Part shown: piece by piece, positions 18,607 through 28,293 of the stretch
How the letters are laid out: each line of letters begins with the position of its first letter
Position numbering within the stretch: position 1 is the first letter of the stretch
Assembly (NCBI RefSeq): GCF_004361855.1
Contig: NZ_SNWQ01000005.1
Location: 1 to 64,000, forward strand
DNA from: Kribbella caucasensis
GTDB taxonomy: Bacteria; Actinomycetota; Actinomycetes; Propionibacteriales; Kribbellaceae
Direction: 5' to 3'
DNA: 64,000 nt
Position numbers and translations under genes: made by a program
The notes under the pieces: model-generated
What the model saw: the letters and a program-made list of their open reading frames with translations, nothing else
Told to the model about the DNA's origin: nothing
The model's database searches: none

Positions 18607-20553
18607 TCAGACGATGGTGACGATCACTGTGCTGCCGGGTTTGGCCTTGCGACCGGCCGCCGGGTTCTGACCGGCGACCAGGTTCAGGCCGAGATGGAAC
18701 GGCGCCTGCTCGACCTTCACCTTGAAGCCGGCGTCGGTGAGCATCTTCCGCGCCTCGGCGAGGTTCTTCCGCCGGACGTTCGGCACCTCGCGCAGCGCCG
18801 GGCCCTTCGACACCACCAGCTTGACCTTGTCCTTGGCGAACAACGTCCCCGTGTTCGGGGTTTGGCTGATCACGTTGCCCTCGGGCACGGTCTCGTCGTA
18901 CTGGTCGGTGCGGTCGATGCGGAAACCGGCCTTGCGCAGCGCCTTGGTCGCCTCGCCGACCTGCTTGCCGGTCATGTTCGGTACGTCGATCGGCCGCTTG
19001 CCCAGCGAGACCCACAGGTTGACCGTGTTCCCCGGCTTCATCACGGTGTCGAACTTCGGGGTGAAGGTGATCACCCGCCCGGCCGGCACCGTCTCGCTGT
19101 AGGTGTCGGTGATCTTCCCCGTGACCAGGGTGATCGAGTCGAGCGCGCGCTTGGCCGAGTCCAGGTCGAGCCCGGCGAGCTGCGGCACGCGGTACCGCTC
19201 CGGCCCCTTCGACACGATCAGGCCGATCTCGCCGCTCTTCCGGATCCGGTCGCCGGGCGCCGGATCCGTGCCCATCACCTGCCCCTTCGGCACGGTCTCC
19301 GAGAAGCCCTGATCGCGCAACGTGGTCCGAAGGCCGACCTCGCCGGCCTTGGCCGTCGCGTCGGTCGGCGACAGGTTGAGCAACACCGGCGTGGCCGTGT
19401 ACCGATGGATCCCGTAGTACCAGCCGGCTGTCCCGGCCCCGATCGCCAACGCGAGCACGGCGATCAGCGCGATCAGGCCACGCCAGCGCCGAGGCGGTCG
19501 AGCAGCCACTCGTGCGGGTGGGGAAGCCCCAGGAGCCCCGGACTCGATCGGTACGACGATCGTGTCGTTGCGCAGCTTGACGTAACCGGTGCCCCGCTCG
19601 TATCCGCCGTCGTCGTACTCGGACTCGTCGCGGAGCTGCTGGATCGGCACGGTCAGGTCGCCGGTCAACTCCGGATCGTCGGGCAGGCCCTCCTCGAGCG
19701 CGCTGCGGACCCGGCGTACCTGGCGGCTGAGTACTCGCGCATCGGCCGGCCGAAGATCCCGGTCCCTCGCCGTGGCCCGCTGGACCAGCGCATCGACGTA
19801 CGGCGGGATGCCGGCCTGCAACGCGGACGGCGGCGGTACATCGGCGTGAACGTGGGCGTATGCGACCTGGATCGGGGTGTCGCCGGTGTGTGGCTTGGTC
19901 CCGGTGAGCATCTCGAAGAGCAGGATGCCGGCCGAGTACACGTCCGACCGGGCATCGGCGCTGCCGTCGGTGACGAGCTCGGGCGCGAGGTAGGAGACCG
20001 TACCCATCAGGAGTCCCTGGGTCGCGGTCTGGCCGGTCGGCTTGACCGCCCGGGCGAGGCCGAAGTCGGCGACCTTGACCGTGCCGTCGTGGGCGATCAG
20101 CACGTTCTCGGGCTTGATGTCGCGGTGCACGATGCCGGCGTCGTGGGCCGCGGAGAGCGCGGACAGCACGGGCATCAACAGGTCGAGCGCGCGGCCGGGG
20201 GCGAGCGGCGAGGACTGCCGGATCACGTCACGCAGCGTGCGGCCGGGGACGTACTCCATCGCCAGGAACAGGGTGCCGTCGTCCTCGCCCTGATCGAAGA
20301 CGGCCACCACGTTCGGGTGCGACAACCGCGCGGCGGCCCGGGCCTCGGCCACGAACCGGCGGCCGAACTCGGCGTCGTCACCCATTCCGAGGTGCATCAC
20401 TTTGAGCGCGACGACCCGGTCCAGCCGCATGTCCAGCGCCTCGTAGACGGTGGCCATGCCGCCCTTCGCGACGCGCGCACCCACGCGGTACCGCCCGTCG
20501 AGCACACGCCCGACAAGGCGGTCGCTGACCTGGGTGTCTACGTCGTCCGTCAC
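18607..20553 (-). CDS. PASTA-domain Ser/Thr protein kinase (PknB/StkP type)
   Basis: This 648-residue receptor kinase has a cytoplasmic catalytic domain (about residues 20-285: glycine loop VAKGGMATVYEA, ALKVMH lysine, HRDIKPENVL, DFGLAR), a linker, one membrane segment (about 355-378, GLIALIAVLALAIGAGTAG) and four extracellular PASTA repeats to the C-terminus (for example VPNMTGKQVGEATKALRKAG). PASTA repeats bind muropeptides or lipid II, so the kinase should couple cell wall state to division and growth. An RD kinase by its HRD motif. TACACT at 20592-20597 may be its -10. A LysM/transglycosylase gene lies immediately upstream on the same strand. Confidence 0.95.
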   Translation of the reverse strand: MTDDVDTQVSDRLVGRVLDGRYRVGARVAKGGMATVYEALDMRLDRVVALKVMHLGMGDDAEFGRRFVAEARAAARLSHPNVVAVFDQGEDDGTLFLAMEYVPGRTLRDVIRQSSPLAPGRALDLLMPVLSALSAAHDAGIVHRDIKPENVLIAHDGTVKVADFGLARAVKPTGQTATQGLLMGTVSYLAPELVTDGSADARSDVYSAGILLFEMLTGTKPHTGDTPIQVAYAHVHADVPPPSALQAGIPPYVDALVQRATARDRDLRPADARVLSRQVRRVRSALEEGLPDDPELTGDLTVPIQQLRDESEYDDGGYERGTGYVKLRNDTIVVPIESGAPGASPPARVAARPPRRWRGLIALIAVLALAIGAGTAGWYYGIHRYTATPVLLNLSPTDATAKAGEVGLRTTLRDQGFSETVPKGQVMGTDPAPGDRIRKSGEIGLIVSKGPERYRVPQLAGLDLDSAKRALDSITLVTGKITDTYSETVPAGRVITFTPKFDTVMKPGNTVNLWVSLGKRPIDVPNMTGKQVGEATKALRKAGFRIDRTDQYDETVPEGNVISQTPNTGTLFAKDKVKLVVSKGPALREVPNVRRKNLAEARKMLTDAGFKVKVEQAPFHLGLNLVAGQNPAAGRKAKPGSTVIVTIV

Positions 20554-20651
20554 GTGCGGTGAGCCGCCTCTCGAAGCCTGTCTGCTCTGAGAGTGTAAAT
20601 AGGCGGCCCAGTCGCGCCTTCCCCGCCGCGCCGTGCCACGGTCTGTGACGC

Positions 20652-21620
20652 TCAGCTTGCTGGATTCCAGCCGCTCTCCAGTTGCGCCTTGATCCGCATC
20701 ACGTTCTTCACGTACAGCTTCGTGTCCGGATACATCCCGTTCCGCCGCACTCCGCCGAGGCCCTGGTAGTAGCCGGCCACCGCGATGTCGAGCTGGGCAG
20801 CCCCGGTCAGCCGGTCCAGCAACACCACACCCGCGGTGACGTTGTCCTGCGGCTTGAGCAGATCCAGCTTGCGGCCGACCACGTTCGACGCGAACCGCCC
20901 GGTCGACGGGATCACCTGCATCGCGCCGATCGCGTTCGCGGGGGACACCACCCGCTGCTTCCAGCCGGACTCCTGCCAGGACACGGCCAGCGCGAGTTCG
21001 GGATCGACGCCGTACCGCTTCGAGGTGGTGATGATCATCGCCCGCATCTGGCCGCGGGTCGGGAGTTTGCGCTGCTTCAGGATCGCCCGGTTCCGGTCGG
21101 CGGCGTCGACCACGTGGTCGGCGTACTTGCGGCCGGCGAAGGTGTTGTTCTTCCTTTTCTTCCTCGGCGTCGTCTTCGGGACCGGCACCGGGACCTGGAG
21201 CGGCTTGCCGATGTAGATGTGGTCGGTCCGCGACAGGCCGTTCACCGAGAGCAGGTAGGCCTGAGTCACGTGGTACCGCTTGGCGATCCGGCCGATCGTG
21301 TCACCGGATTTGACGACATACGTGATCCGGCCGCGGCTTGTCTGCTGGCCGGCGCCCTTGGTGCCGGCCTTGCCCGGCAGTTGCAGGAGCTCGCCGGCGT
21401 AGATCGCGTTGCCGTTGCCCGGCAGGTTGTTCAGCAAGACCAGGGTCTTCACGGTCGTGCCGTACCGCGCGGCGATGTGACTGAGAGTGTCACCCTGCTT
21501 CACCTTGTACTGGCCGAACCCCGGCGATCCCGCCGTGATCACCCCGGCCGCCACCACTGGTACGGCGATCCCGGTGAGGATCCGTAGTACTACGGTCCTG
21601 CGCCGTCGCGTGTCGCTCAT
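20652..21620 (-). CDS. Secreted LysM / lytic transglycosylase-like muralytic protein
   Basis: This 322-residue protein has an N-terminal membrane/signal segment ([20 protein letters not shown]), two LysM peptidoglycan-binding repeats ([17 protein letters not shown] and [17 protein letters not shown]), a basic linker (TPRKKRKNN) and a C-terminal SLT-like domain with AVSWQESGW (catalytic Glu near residue 216), GAMQVIPST and [10 protein letters not shown]. It should cleave or bind peptidoglycan outside the cell. ATG 21620 has GGGAG seven bases upstream; ATG 21623 is an alternative. Upstream lies a possible MtrA-type site. It precedes the PASTA kinase by 98 bases. Confidence 0.9.
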   Translation of the reverse strand: MSDTRRRRTVVLRILTGIAVPVVAAGVITAGSPGFGQYKVKQGDTLSHIAARYGTTVKTLVLLNNLPGNGNAIYAGELLQLPGKAGTKGAGQQTSRGRITYVVKSGDTIGRIAKRYHVTQAYLLSVNGLSRTDHIYIGKPLQVPVPVPKTTPRKKRKNNTFAGRKYADHVVDAADRNRAILKQRKLPTRGQMRAMIITTSKRYGVDPELALAVSWQESGWKQRVVSPANAIGAMQVIPSTGRFASNVVGRKLDLLKPQDNVTAGVVLLDRLTGAAQLDIAVAGYYQGLGGVRRNGMYPDTKLYVKNVMRIKAQLESGWNPAS

Positions 21621-21689
21621 CATCCATCTCCCCGTGTCAACGTCCCATGACCGTAAGTGGTGGTGCTGATGTGACAACAGAGGCGAATG

Positions 21690-21713
21690 GGTCACTTGTT
21701 ACGGCTGTTACCC
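21690..21713 (-). promoter_or_regulatory. Tandem GTAAC direct repeat, possible MtrA-type response-regulator site
   Basis: On the minus strand two 9-base direct repeats, GTAACAGCC and GTAACAAGT, lie side by side, followed by GACC, about 70-95 bases upstream of the LysM gene start. MtrA of actinobacteria binds tandem 9-base repeats of roughly this type (GTCACAGCG in mycobacteria) upstream of cell wall hydrolase genes. The match is approximate and the assignment is inferred from sequence and target type. Confidence 0.4.
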
Positions 21714-21745
21714 AATGTTTACAGTTGACGACTGAACTACATCAC

Positions 21746-21756
21746 TGTGATTCACA
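21746..21756. promoter_or_regulatory. TGTGATTCACA palindrome
   Basis: An 11-base palindrome with TGTGA/TCACA arms, as in CRP/FNR-type half sites but with a one-base instead of six-base centre. It lies between the LysM gene promoter and the long hairpin. A regulator cannot be named. Confidence 0.3.
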
Positions 21757-21810
21757 AAGCGACACGCCCGGGCATGCTGATTGGCGCGGCTGATTCCTTG
21801 CCGGGAGCAA

Positions 21811-22981
<1,171 letters not shown>

Positions 22982-22985
22982 TCAC

Positions 22986-24155
22986 TCACCTCGCTACCTT
23001 AGGCGTCTGCTCACCGTTGTCCGGTACCCGGTGGGCGAACCGGTCGGCGAGGAAAGGCTCGATCAGCTTCGGTACTCCGCCGGTACGGATCGACTCCGCG
23101 ATGAGATCGGCGGTGATGGGAGTCAGCAGTACGCCGTTGCGGTAGTGCCCGGTCGCCCAGAGCAACCCGTCGATCCCGGACGGTCCCAGGATCGGCGCGT
23201 TGTCCGGAGTCGCCGGCCGCAACCCCGCGACGGACTCCACCAGCTCCAGCTCGTCCGTGATCGGCAGCACCGTGCGCGCATCCCGCAGCAGGCTGAACAC
23301 CCCACCGGCCAGCACCCGCGTGTCGTAGCCGAGCTCCGATGTGGTTGCGCCGACCACCAGTTCACCACCAGGCCGGGGGACGAGGTACACGCCGAATCCC
23401 CGTGCCGTGGCCCGCACGGTGTGGGTGAGCGCGGGCCGGTATGCCTCGGGGACACGGAGCCGGAGGATCTCACCCTTCACCGGTCGGACCGGCGGCCGGA
23501 GTTCGTCCGGGATCCCGCCGAGCTGCGCCGACCAAGGGCCGGCCGCGGCGACTATCTGGGACGAGGTGATGGTGTCCCCGTTGTCCAGCTGGACGCCGAC
23601 GGCCGTCGTACCGGAGACGAGCACGCGGGCAACGTGTTCGCGGACCAGGTTCACGCCGACCTTCTCGACGGCGCGGAGGAGAGCGGCCACGGCCTGGCGG
23701 TTGTCGACCGAGTGATCGCCGGGAACCCAGACGCCGGCGGAGATCCCCGCGGCCAACAGGGGCTCGCGTTTGCGGGTCTCGCGGCCGGTGAGTTCTTCGA
23801 CGTCGAGGCCGAGCCGGCGTTGGTAGTCCGCCAGTCTGCGAAGGGCGGCCGCGTCGTCGGTGTCGTAGGCAACGGAGAGGGTGCCGGTCCGATGGAGGCC
23901 GGCCGGGACACCCGCGACGGCTTCGAGCTCCTCCGCGAAGGCAGGCCAGGCGGCCACGCTGGCGAGGTTCAACGCGAGCAGGTCGTCCTCGCCGAACTCG
24001 ACCTCGGTGATCGGGGCGAGCATGCCGGCGGCGACCGAAGACGTCTGAGTGCCGGGTGTCGGATCACATACCGTCACCTGCATACCGTCTGCCGCGAGCC
24101 GCCAGGCAACAGCCAAGCCGATCAGCCCGCCACCGACCACCACGACATCAGCCAC
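22986..24155 (-). CDS. thiO: Glycine oxidase ThiO
   Basis: This 389-residue FAD enzyme oxidises glycine to the iminoacetate needed for thiazole formation. It has the dinucleotide motif VVVVGGGLIGLAVAWRLA, AAGMLAPITE, RTGTLSVAYD and the C-terminal PILGPSGIDGLLWATGHYRNG, which is characteristic of ThiO. GTG 24155 begins the dinucleotide motif after one residue pair (VAD); the frame stays open to 24248 without conservation. It faces thiE across 79 bases and no TPP riboswitch is present there. Confidence 0.93.
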   Translation of the reverse strand: MADVVVVGGGLIGLAVAWRLAADGMQVTVCDPTPGTQTSSVAAGMLAPITEVEFGEDDLLALNLASVAAWPAFAEELEAVAGVPAGLHRTGTLSVAYDTDDAAALRRLADYQRRLGLDVEELTGRETRKREPLLAAGISAGVWVPGDHSVDNRQAVAALLRAVEKVGVNLVREHVARVLVSGTTAVGVQLDNGDTITSSQIVAAAGPWSAQLGGIPDELRPPVRPVKGEILRLRVPEAYRPALTHTVRATARGFGVYLVPRPGGELVVGATTSELGYDTRVLAGGVFSLLRDARTVLPITDELELVESVAGLRPATPDNAPILGPSGIDGLLWATGHYRNGVLLTPITADLIAESIRTGGVPKLIEPFLADRFAHRVPDNGEQTPKVAR

Positions 24156-24234
24156 GCCCCCAACAGTACTAATTTCTTTCCCCACCCCACCGCCCCGGTC
24201 AGGACGACGGTATACACCTGGCAAGCTGTGACCT

Positions 24235-24894
24235 GTGACTGAGCACACCGCGGGACTACGTGACCGGCTCGAGGCGGCCCGGCTCTACCTGTGCATGGAT
24301 GCACGGGAGAAGCAGGGTGACCTGGAGCAGTTCCTCGACGCCGCGCTGAGCGGTGGTGTCGACATCGTGCAGTTGCGCCAGAAGGAGATGGAAGCGGCGG
24401 ACGAGCTGGCCGCGTTGGAGGTGTTCGCGGACGCCTGCAAGCGGCACGGCAAGCTGCTGGCCGTGAACGACCGCGCCGACATCGCCTTCGCCGCCGGCGC
24501 CGACGTCCTCCACCTCGGCCAGCGGGACCTGCCGGTGCACGCCGCCCGGGCCATCACCGGGCCGGAACCAATCGTCGGCCGGTCCACGCACACCTTCAGC
24601 CAGGTGAACGCCGCAGTCGCCGAACAGGGTTCGGACTACTTCTGCGTCGGCCCGACCTGGGAGACCCCGACCAAGCCCGGCCGGACCGCCGCCGGTCTCG
24701 AGCTCGTTTCGTACGCCGCGAGCCGGCCGCAACCGAAACCGTGGTTCGCGATCGGCGGGATCGATCTTGGCCGGCTCGACCAGGTCCTCGAGGCCGGTGC
24801 GAGCCGGGTGGTCGTCGTCCGGGCGATCACGGCGGCCGACGACCCGGCGGCCGCGGCCGGTGAGTTCGCCCGGCGGTTGCGGGGTGCCGGGTGA
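24235..24894 (+). CDS. thiE: Thiamine-phosphate synthase
   Basis: This 219-residue TIM-barrel enzyme couples HMP pyrophosphate and thiazole phosphate to thiamine phosphate. Key blocks are [62 protein letters not shown] and FAIGGI. The start is GTG 24235; TATACA at 24211-24216 is a likely -10. The stop overlaps the next small gene by four bases (GTGA), starting a three-gene coupled run. Confidence 0.95.
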   Translation: MTEHTAGLRDRLEAARLYLCMDAREKQGDLEQFLDAALSGGVDIVQLRQKEMEAADELAALEVFADACKRHGKLLAVNDRADIAFAAGADVLHLGQRDLPVHAARAITGPEPIVGRSTHTFSQVNAAVAEQGSDYFCVGPTWETPTKPGRTAAGLELVSYAASRPQPKPWFAIGGIDLGRLDQVLEAGASRVVVVRAITAADDPAAAAGEFARRLRGAG

Positions 24895-25073
24895 TCAACA
24901 ACCCGAAGATGGCCCGCATCATCGCGGCCGTGGTGATCGCGGCGATGGTCATCACTCTCGCCGCCGCGCTGTTCGGGTGCGCAGCGGAGGAGAAGAGCCC
25001 TGGGAAGGACCCGGCGAGTGGTCTGACCATCGTCGCGGTCGAGGACTTGCCTGCTGGGGGGACCAAGGGATGA
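24891..25073 (+). CDS. Small membrane or lipoprotein-like protein (60 residues)
   Basis: A 60-residue product with a hydrophobic segment ([21 protein letters not shown]) ending in a Cys that could be a lipidation site, though LFGC is an imperfect lipobox because of the Phe. A short polar tail follows. It overlaps thiE by four bases and the barstar-like gene by four bases, so translation is coupled in both directions, which is the main support for it being real. No function is known. Confidence 0.65.
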   Translation: MINNPKMARIIAAVVIAAMVITLAAALFGCAAEEKSPGKDPASGLTIVAVEDLPAGGTKG

Positions 25074-25498
25074 CTGAACTGCGCGCGCTGCTGGACGAAG
25101 GGCTGCGTCCGGGCGTCTATCGCTGGCGGTCCGACCTGCCCGCCGAACAGGTGCGGGGCGGTGTCGACGCTGCCGGGTGGGGCTTCGTGCTGCTGGACAC
25201 CACGGCCGTGCACGACAAGGCCGGGCTGCTGGATGTGTGTGCGACCGCTTTCGACCTGCCGCGCTGGTTCGGCCGCAACTGGGACGCCCTGGCCGACTCG
25301 CTCAGCGACCGGTCCACCGGTGAGCCCGAGCTGGTCCTGTGGGAGGGCTGGCGCGAACTGCTCGACCATGACCACGACACGGTCGACGTGGCCTTGCAGA
25401 TCTTCGCCGAGGACGCGAACGAGTCTGGTCAGCTGCGCGTGTTCCTCCGCGAGGCCGCCGACGTTCCGGACCTCGTCACCGCAGTACCGCTCGTCTAG
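25070..25498 (+). CDS. Barstar-like (ribonuclease inhibitor) family protein
   Basis: This 142-residue protein contains the barstar fold: GWGFVLLDTTAVHDKAGLLD, then the signature FDLPRWFGRNWDALADSL and LVLWEGW. Barstar binds and inhibits the secreted RNase barnase; no barnase-like gene is present nearby. The ATG at 25070 overlaps the preceding stop (ATGA), so it is expressed as part of the thiE run. Its 3' end overlaps the convergent DUF2071 gene by 23 bases. Whether it inhibits a nuclease here is unknown. Confidence 0.83.
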   Translation: MTELRALLDEGLRPGVYRWRSDLPAEQVRGGVDAAGWGFVLLDTTAVHDKAGLLDVCATAFDLPRWFGRNWDALADSLSDRSTGEPELVLWEGWRELLDHDHDTVDVALQIFAEDANESGQLRVFLREAADVPDLVTAVPLV

Positions 25499-26216
25499 GC
25501 GTTTCCGCCCGAACCGGCAGCCCGAACCGTGCCGCTACGCCGGCGCTGAAGGCGACGTGGTCGGGTGGGCGGTCGCCTAATCCGATGGGCGCCAGCAGGC
25601 CGTGATCCTCGAAGTCGACGAGCTCGGCCGTTCGTAGTACCCAGGTCGGGTGGTCGTTGGGCAGGTACCACGTCCTTCCGGCGCGGGCCACGTGCAATCC
25701 CCAGCGGGCGGTCAGGAAGTGCTCCAGTGGTCCGGGGATCAGGGTGGTGCTCGGGCGAACCGTCACCGTGCTCGCGGCGGCCGGCCCAGGCCAGCGCAGT
25801 ACGGACTCGTAGGTGTGTAAGCCGTTGTGTTGTTGGTAACTCATCCGGGCCCAGCGGTAGGGGAGACCGAAGGCCGTCCGAGCCGCGGCCACCACGTCGA
25901 GGCGGTTGGTGTCGAGGCTGAGGAACACGACGCCGCGGCGGCCGGTGCGGTCGACCGAGTAGAGGCGGACGTTCGTCTCCAGGAAGGTGCCGATCAGGGC
26001 CGGGCCGTGGGGGAAGCCGGTGTTGGCCATCTGGAACGGCACCAGACCGACGTACGTGCGGCCCTCGAAGGTGTCCGGCTCGGTCCCCGGTGGGAAGAAG
26101 TGCACGACGCTAGGCGGGTCGACGGCCCAATGCAGGAAGGACAGGTTGAGCCAGTCCTGCCGCAGGATTCGCGGCTTGGGTAGGTATGGCGCGTCTGGGG
26201 TCACCGCTTCCCGCAT
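25476..26216 (-). CDS. DUF2071 family protein (YqjF-like)
   Basis: This 246-residue protein has the DUF2071 pattern: LRQDWLNLSFLHWAVDP, VGLVPFQMANTGFP, GTFLETNVRLYSVD, GVVFLSLDTNRL and an LEHFLTARWGL segment near the C-terminus. The family resembles acetoacetate decarboxylase-fold proteins and has no firm function. The start ATG at 26216 opens the conserved region. It is cytoplasmic by lack of signal or membrane segments. Confidence 0.88.
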   Translation of the reverse strand: MREAVTPDAPYLPKPRILRQDWLNLSFLHWAVDPPSVVHFFPPGTEPDTFEGRTYVGLVPFQMANTGFPHGPALIGTFLETNVRLYSVDRTGRRGVVFLSLDTNRLDVVAAARTAFGLPYRWARMSYQQHNGLHTYESVLRWPGPAAASTVTVRPSTTLIPGPLEHFLTARWGLHVARAGRTWYLPNDHPTWVLRTAELVDFEDHGLLAPIGLGDRPPDHVAFSAGVAARFGLPVRAETPRRAVLR

Positions 26217-26246
26217 GGCCGCAATCTAGCCCTGCCGAGCCCCAAA

Positions 26247-26573
26247 CTAGCGCCGCCGCTCCTCGAACGACGCCAGGTCCGGCACGAACCAGACGTCCTT
26301 GCCCCGGTTGGTCTCCCGCACCCAGTCGCGGAACGGCTTGCTGGCCGCCTCATGCGCCGAGACGTCGCCGACCACGGCCAACCGCATCCGGTAGTTCACG
26401 AACTTCTGCACGATCGCCCCGGCCACCCCGCTGCTCAACGTGAAGAACTCCGCGGGCAGTTGGTCCCTCTGCAGAACGACCCACTCAGCCTGGTGAAGGT
26501 GGTACGCATCCGCGATCAGATCGAGCGCATCCTGCTCGCTGCCGATCGCCCGATCGCTGACGAATAAGCTCAT
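26247..26573 (-). CDS. DUF4180 family protein
   Basis: A 108-residue protein with the DUF4180 layout: an early DALDLIADAY helix, AEWVVLQRDQLPAEFFTLSSG and AGAIVQKFVNYRMRLAVVGDV, then RETNRGKDVWFVPDLASF. The family function is unknown. The start is ATG 26573 or an ATG at 26600; neither has a strong ribosome site. It is divergent from the helix-turn-helix gene across about 106 bases of lower GC content. Confidence 0.82.
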   Translation of the reverse strand: MSLFVSDRAIGSEQDALDLIADAYHLHQAEWVVLQRDQLPAEFFTLSSGVAGAIVQKFVNYRMRLAVVGDVSAHEAASKPFRDWVRETNRGKDVWFVPDLASFEERRR

Positions 26574-26679
26574 AGGCCCTAAACTACCGTAAATGGTCAT
26601 ATCTCGTCATCTATAGGGAATTCTAAGGAATCGGATAATGGTGACCGTTAGCCTGAGAGCCCGCGAGGAGAGGTGGCCG

Positions 26680-27102
26680 ATGCCGCAGGAGCTGTACTCG
26701 GTCGAGCAGGTTGCGGACCGGCTCGGTCTGCACGTGCGCACGATCCGGAACTACGTGCGGGACGGCCGGCTGAAGGCGGTCCGGATCGGCAAGCAGTACC
26801 GGATCGCCCGCGAGGATCTCGACGCGTTCACCGGCCTGCCGAGCGCGCCAGGAGGCACCGAGTCGGCGGCCAGGCAGGTCGAGGTGTCGAGCATCGTCCA
26901 GATCGACGCGATCGACCGCGCCGCCGCCGACCGGATCTCCACCTACGTCACCGCCTCCCTGAGCCAGGGCGGCCTCGGCCACATCCGGGTCGAGATCATC
27001 TACGACGAGACCCGGGCCGTGCTCAAGCTCATCCTCCTCGGCGACCCCACCATCACCGCCGACCTGCTCCGGCTGATCGCCATGCTGGCCAGCCCTGAGT
27101 AG
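26680..27102 (+). CDS. Helix-turn-helix (excisionase/MerR-like) regulator with C-terminal sensor-like domain
   Basis: This 140-residue protein begins with an excisionase-type winged HTH (LYSVEQVADRLGLHVRTIRN, then RLKAVRIGKQYRIARED). The remaining 80 residues (VEVSSIVQIDAIDRAAADRI, VRVEIIYDE-like strand) form an alpha/beta domain not recognised. GAGGAGAGG upstream supports ATG 26680. With a HTH plus extra domain it is more likely a transcription regulator than a phage excisionase, and no phage genes are near. Its last codons seed a 15-base tandem repeat. Confidence 0.8.
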   Translation: MPQELYSVEQVADRLGLHVRTIRNYVRDGRLKAVRIGKQYRIAREDLDAFTGLPSAPGGTESAARQVEVSSIVQIDAIDRAAADRISTYVTASLSQGGLGHIRVEIIYDETRAVLKLILLGDPTITADLLRLIAMLASPE

Positions 27103-27159
27103 TCCAGCCCTGAGCAGTCCAGCCCCGAGCAGTCCAGCCCTGAGTAGTCCAGCCCCGGA
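27089..27159. repeat. 15-base tandem repeat starting in the last codons of the HTH gene
   Basis: Four full units of 15 bases (27089-27103, 27104-27118, 27119-27133, 27134-27148; consensus CCAGCCCTGAGTAGT) and a partial fifth. The first unit contains the last sense codons and the TAG stop of the HTH gene, so the copies look like slippage duplications of the gene end into the convergent intergenic region. Confidence 0.9.
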
Positions 27160-27166
27160 TCCAACC

Positions 27167-28237
27167 TCAGAGGGTGCGGGCAGTGGCGGCGATCGCGAGA
27201 TCGGAGAGAGCCTTGTGGGCGGCATCGTCGGCGAGGGGAGCGCGGTCGAGCGCCTCCAAGGCGTCCTCGGTGCGCTCGGTGATGAGGTCTTCGCAGGCCC
27301 GGACGGCGCGGCTGTCCTGAAGGATCTCGCGGAGCAACTGGATCTCGTCGTCGTCGAGGTCCGGGCGGCCGAACAGCCGGTCGAACTCGGTCAGCTGGAC
27401 CTCCGAGGCGTGCTCCACGGCATACGCGACGAGCACGGTGCGCTTTCCTTCGCGCAGGTCGTCGCCGGCCGGCTTGCCTGTGACGGCCGGATCGCCGAAC
27501 ACGCCGAGCAGGTCGTCGCGCAGCTGGAACGCCTCACCGACCGGCAGGCCGTACGCCGACAGGGAGTCGATCAGGTGCTGCCCGGCACCACCAAGTGCGG
27601 CGCCGATGTGGAGTGGGCGCTCGACCGTGTAGGTGGCGGACTTGTACCGCAGTACTCGCAAAGCGCGGTCCATGTCGGCTTCGCCGCTCGCCTGCGCGAC
27701 CAGGTCCAGATACTGACCTGCGGTCACCTCGACCCGGACCGCGTCGAAGAACTTGGACGCCCGGGCCAGCGCGGCCGCGTCGAATCCGGACGTGTGCAGC
27801 ATCTCGTCGGCCCAGATCAGGCAGAGGTCGCCGAGCAGGATGGCCGCGCCGATCCCGAAGCCGACCGGATCACCGCCGACCCCGCTCGCCTCCGACCGGG
27901 CCCGCTGCAGTGCCTCGAACCGCTTGTGCGCGGCCGGCGCGCCCCGGCGTACGTCGGACGAGTCCATCACGTCGTCGTGCACCAGCGCGCTGACGTGCAG
28001 CATCTCCAGGCTGGCCGCGGCCTTCAGGATCGGCCGGGCCGGATCGCCGCCCGCGGCCCGGAAACCCCAGTAGCAGAAGGAAGGCCGCAGCCGTTTGCCG
28101 CCACTGGTCGCGTCCCGCGCGGCCTGTACCTGCTCGGCCAGCTCGGGGCCGATCTCCGCCAGCCGTTCCTGCTGGATGTCCAGGAAACCGGTCAGGGCGC
28201 GCTGGACCTCGGTCGGGATGTCTACGTCGGCATGCAC
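27167..28237 (-). CDS. Polyprenyl synthetase (geranylgeranyl diphosphate synthase type)
   Basis: This 356-residue trans-prenyltransferase condenses isopentenyl diphosphate with allylic diphosphates. The first Asp-rich motif is HDDVMDSSD, the second DDLLGVFGD, with GGKRLRP and GKPAGDDLREGKRT also present. The residues five and four positions before the first motif (in LHVSALVHDD) are small or polar, compatible with GGPP or longer products. Its product would serve menaquinone, carotenoid or polyprenyl carriers. It is divergent from metF by 56 bases; chain length is not determined by sequence alone. Confidence 0.92.
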   Translation of the reverse strand: MHADVDIPTEVQRALTGFLDIQQERLAEIGPELAEQVQAARDATSGGKRLRPSFCYWGFRAAGGDPARPILKAAASLEMLHVSALVHDDVMDSSDVRRGAPAAHKRFEALQRARSEASGVGGDPVGFGIGAAILLGDLCLIWADEMLHTSGFDAAALARASKFFDAVRVEVTAGQYLDLVAQASGEADMDRALRVLRYKSATYTVERPLHIGAALGGAGQHLIDSLSAYGLPVGEAFQLRDDLLGVFGDPAVTGKPAGDDLREGKRTVLVAYAVEHASEVQLTEFDRLFGRPDLDDDEIQLLREILQDSRAVRACEDLITERTEDALEALDRAPLADDAAHKALSDLAIAATARTL

Positions 28238-28281
28238 GTCTCGGAGGGTAGTCGGTCGGTCCGGTTGCGCCCATGCCCCGG

Positions 28282-28287
28282 TAGCCT
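28282..28287 (+). promoter_or_regulatory. Probable -10 box (TAGCCT) of metF, leaderless arrangement
   Basis: TAGCCT ends six bases before the metF ATG, the spacing expected when transcription begins at the start codon. No Shine-Dalgarno lies between. No clear -35 was identified. Confidence 0.5.
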
Positions 28288-28293
28288 TGGGGG

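Noticed and set aside
21624..21810. c-di-AMP (ydaO) riboswitch upstream of the LysM gene
   Set aside because: Such switches often precede wall hydrolase genes, but no matching conserved core was found on the minus strand.
24156..24234. TPP riboswitch before thiE or thiO
   Set aside because: The gap is too short and lacks the conserved core.
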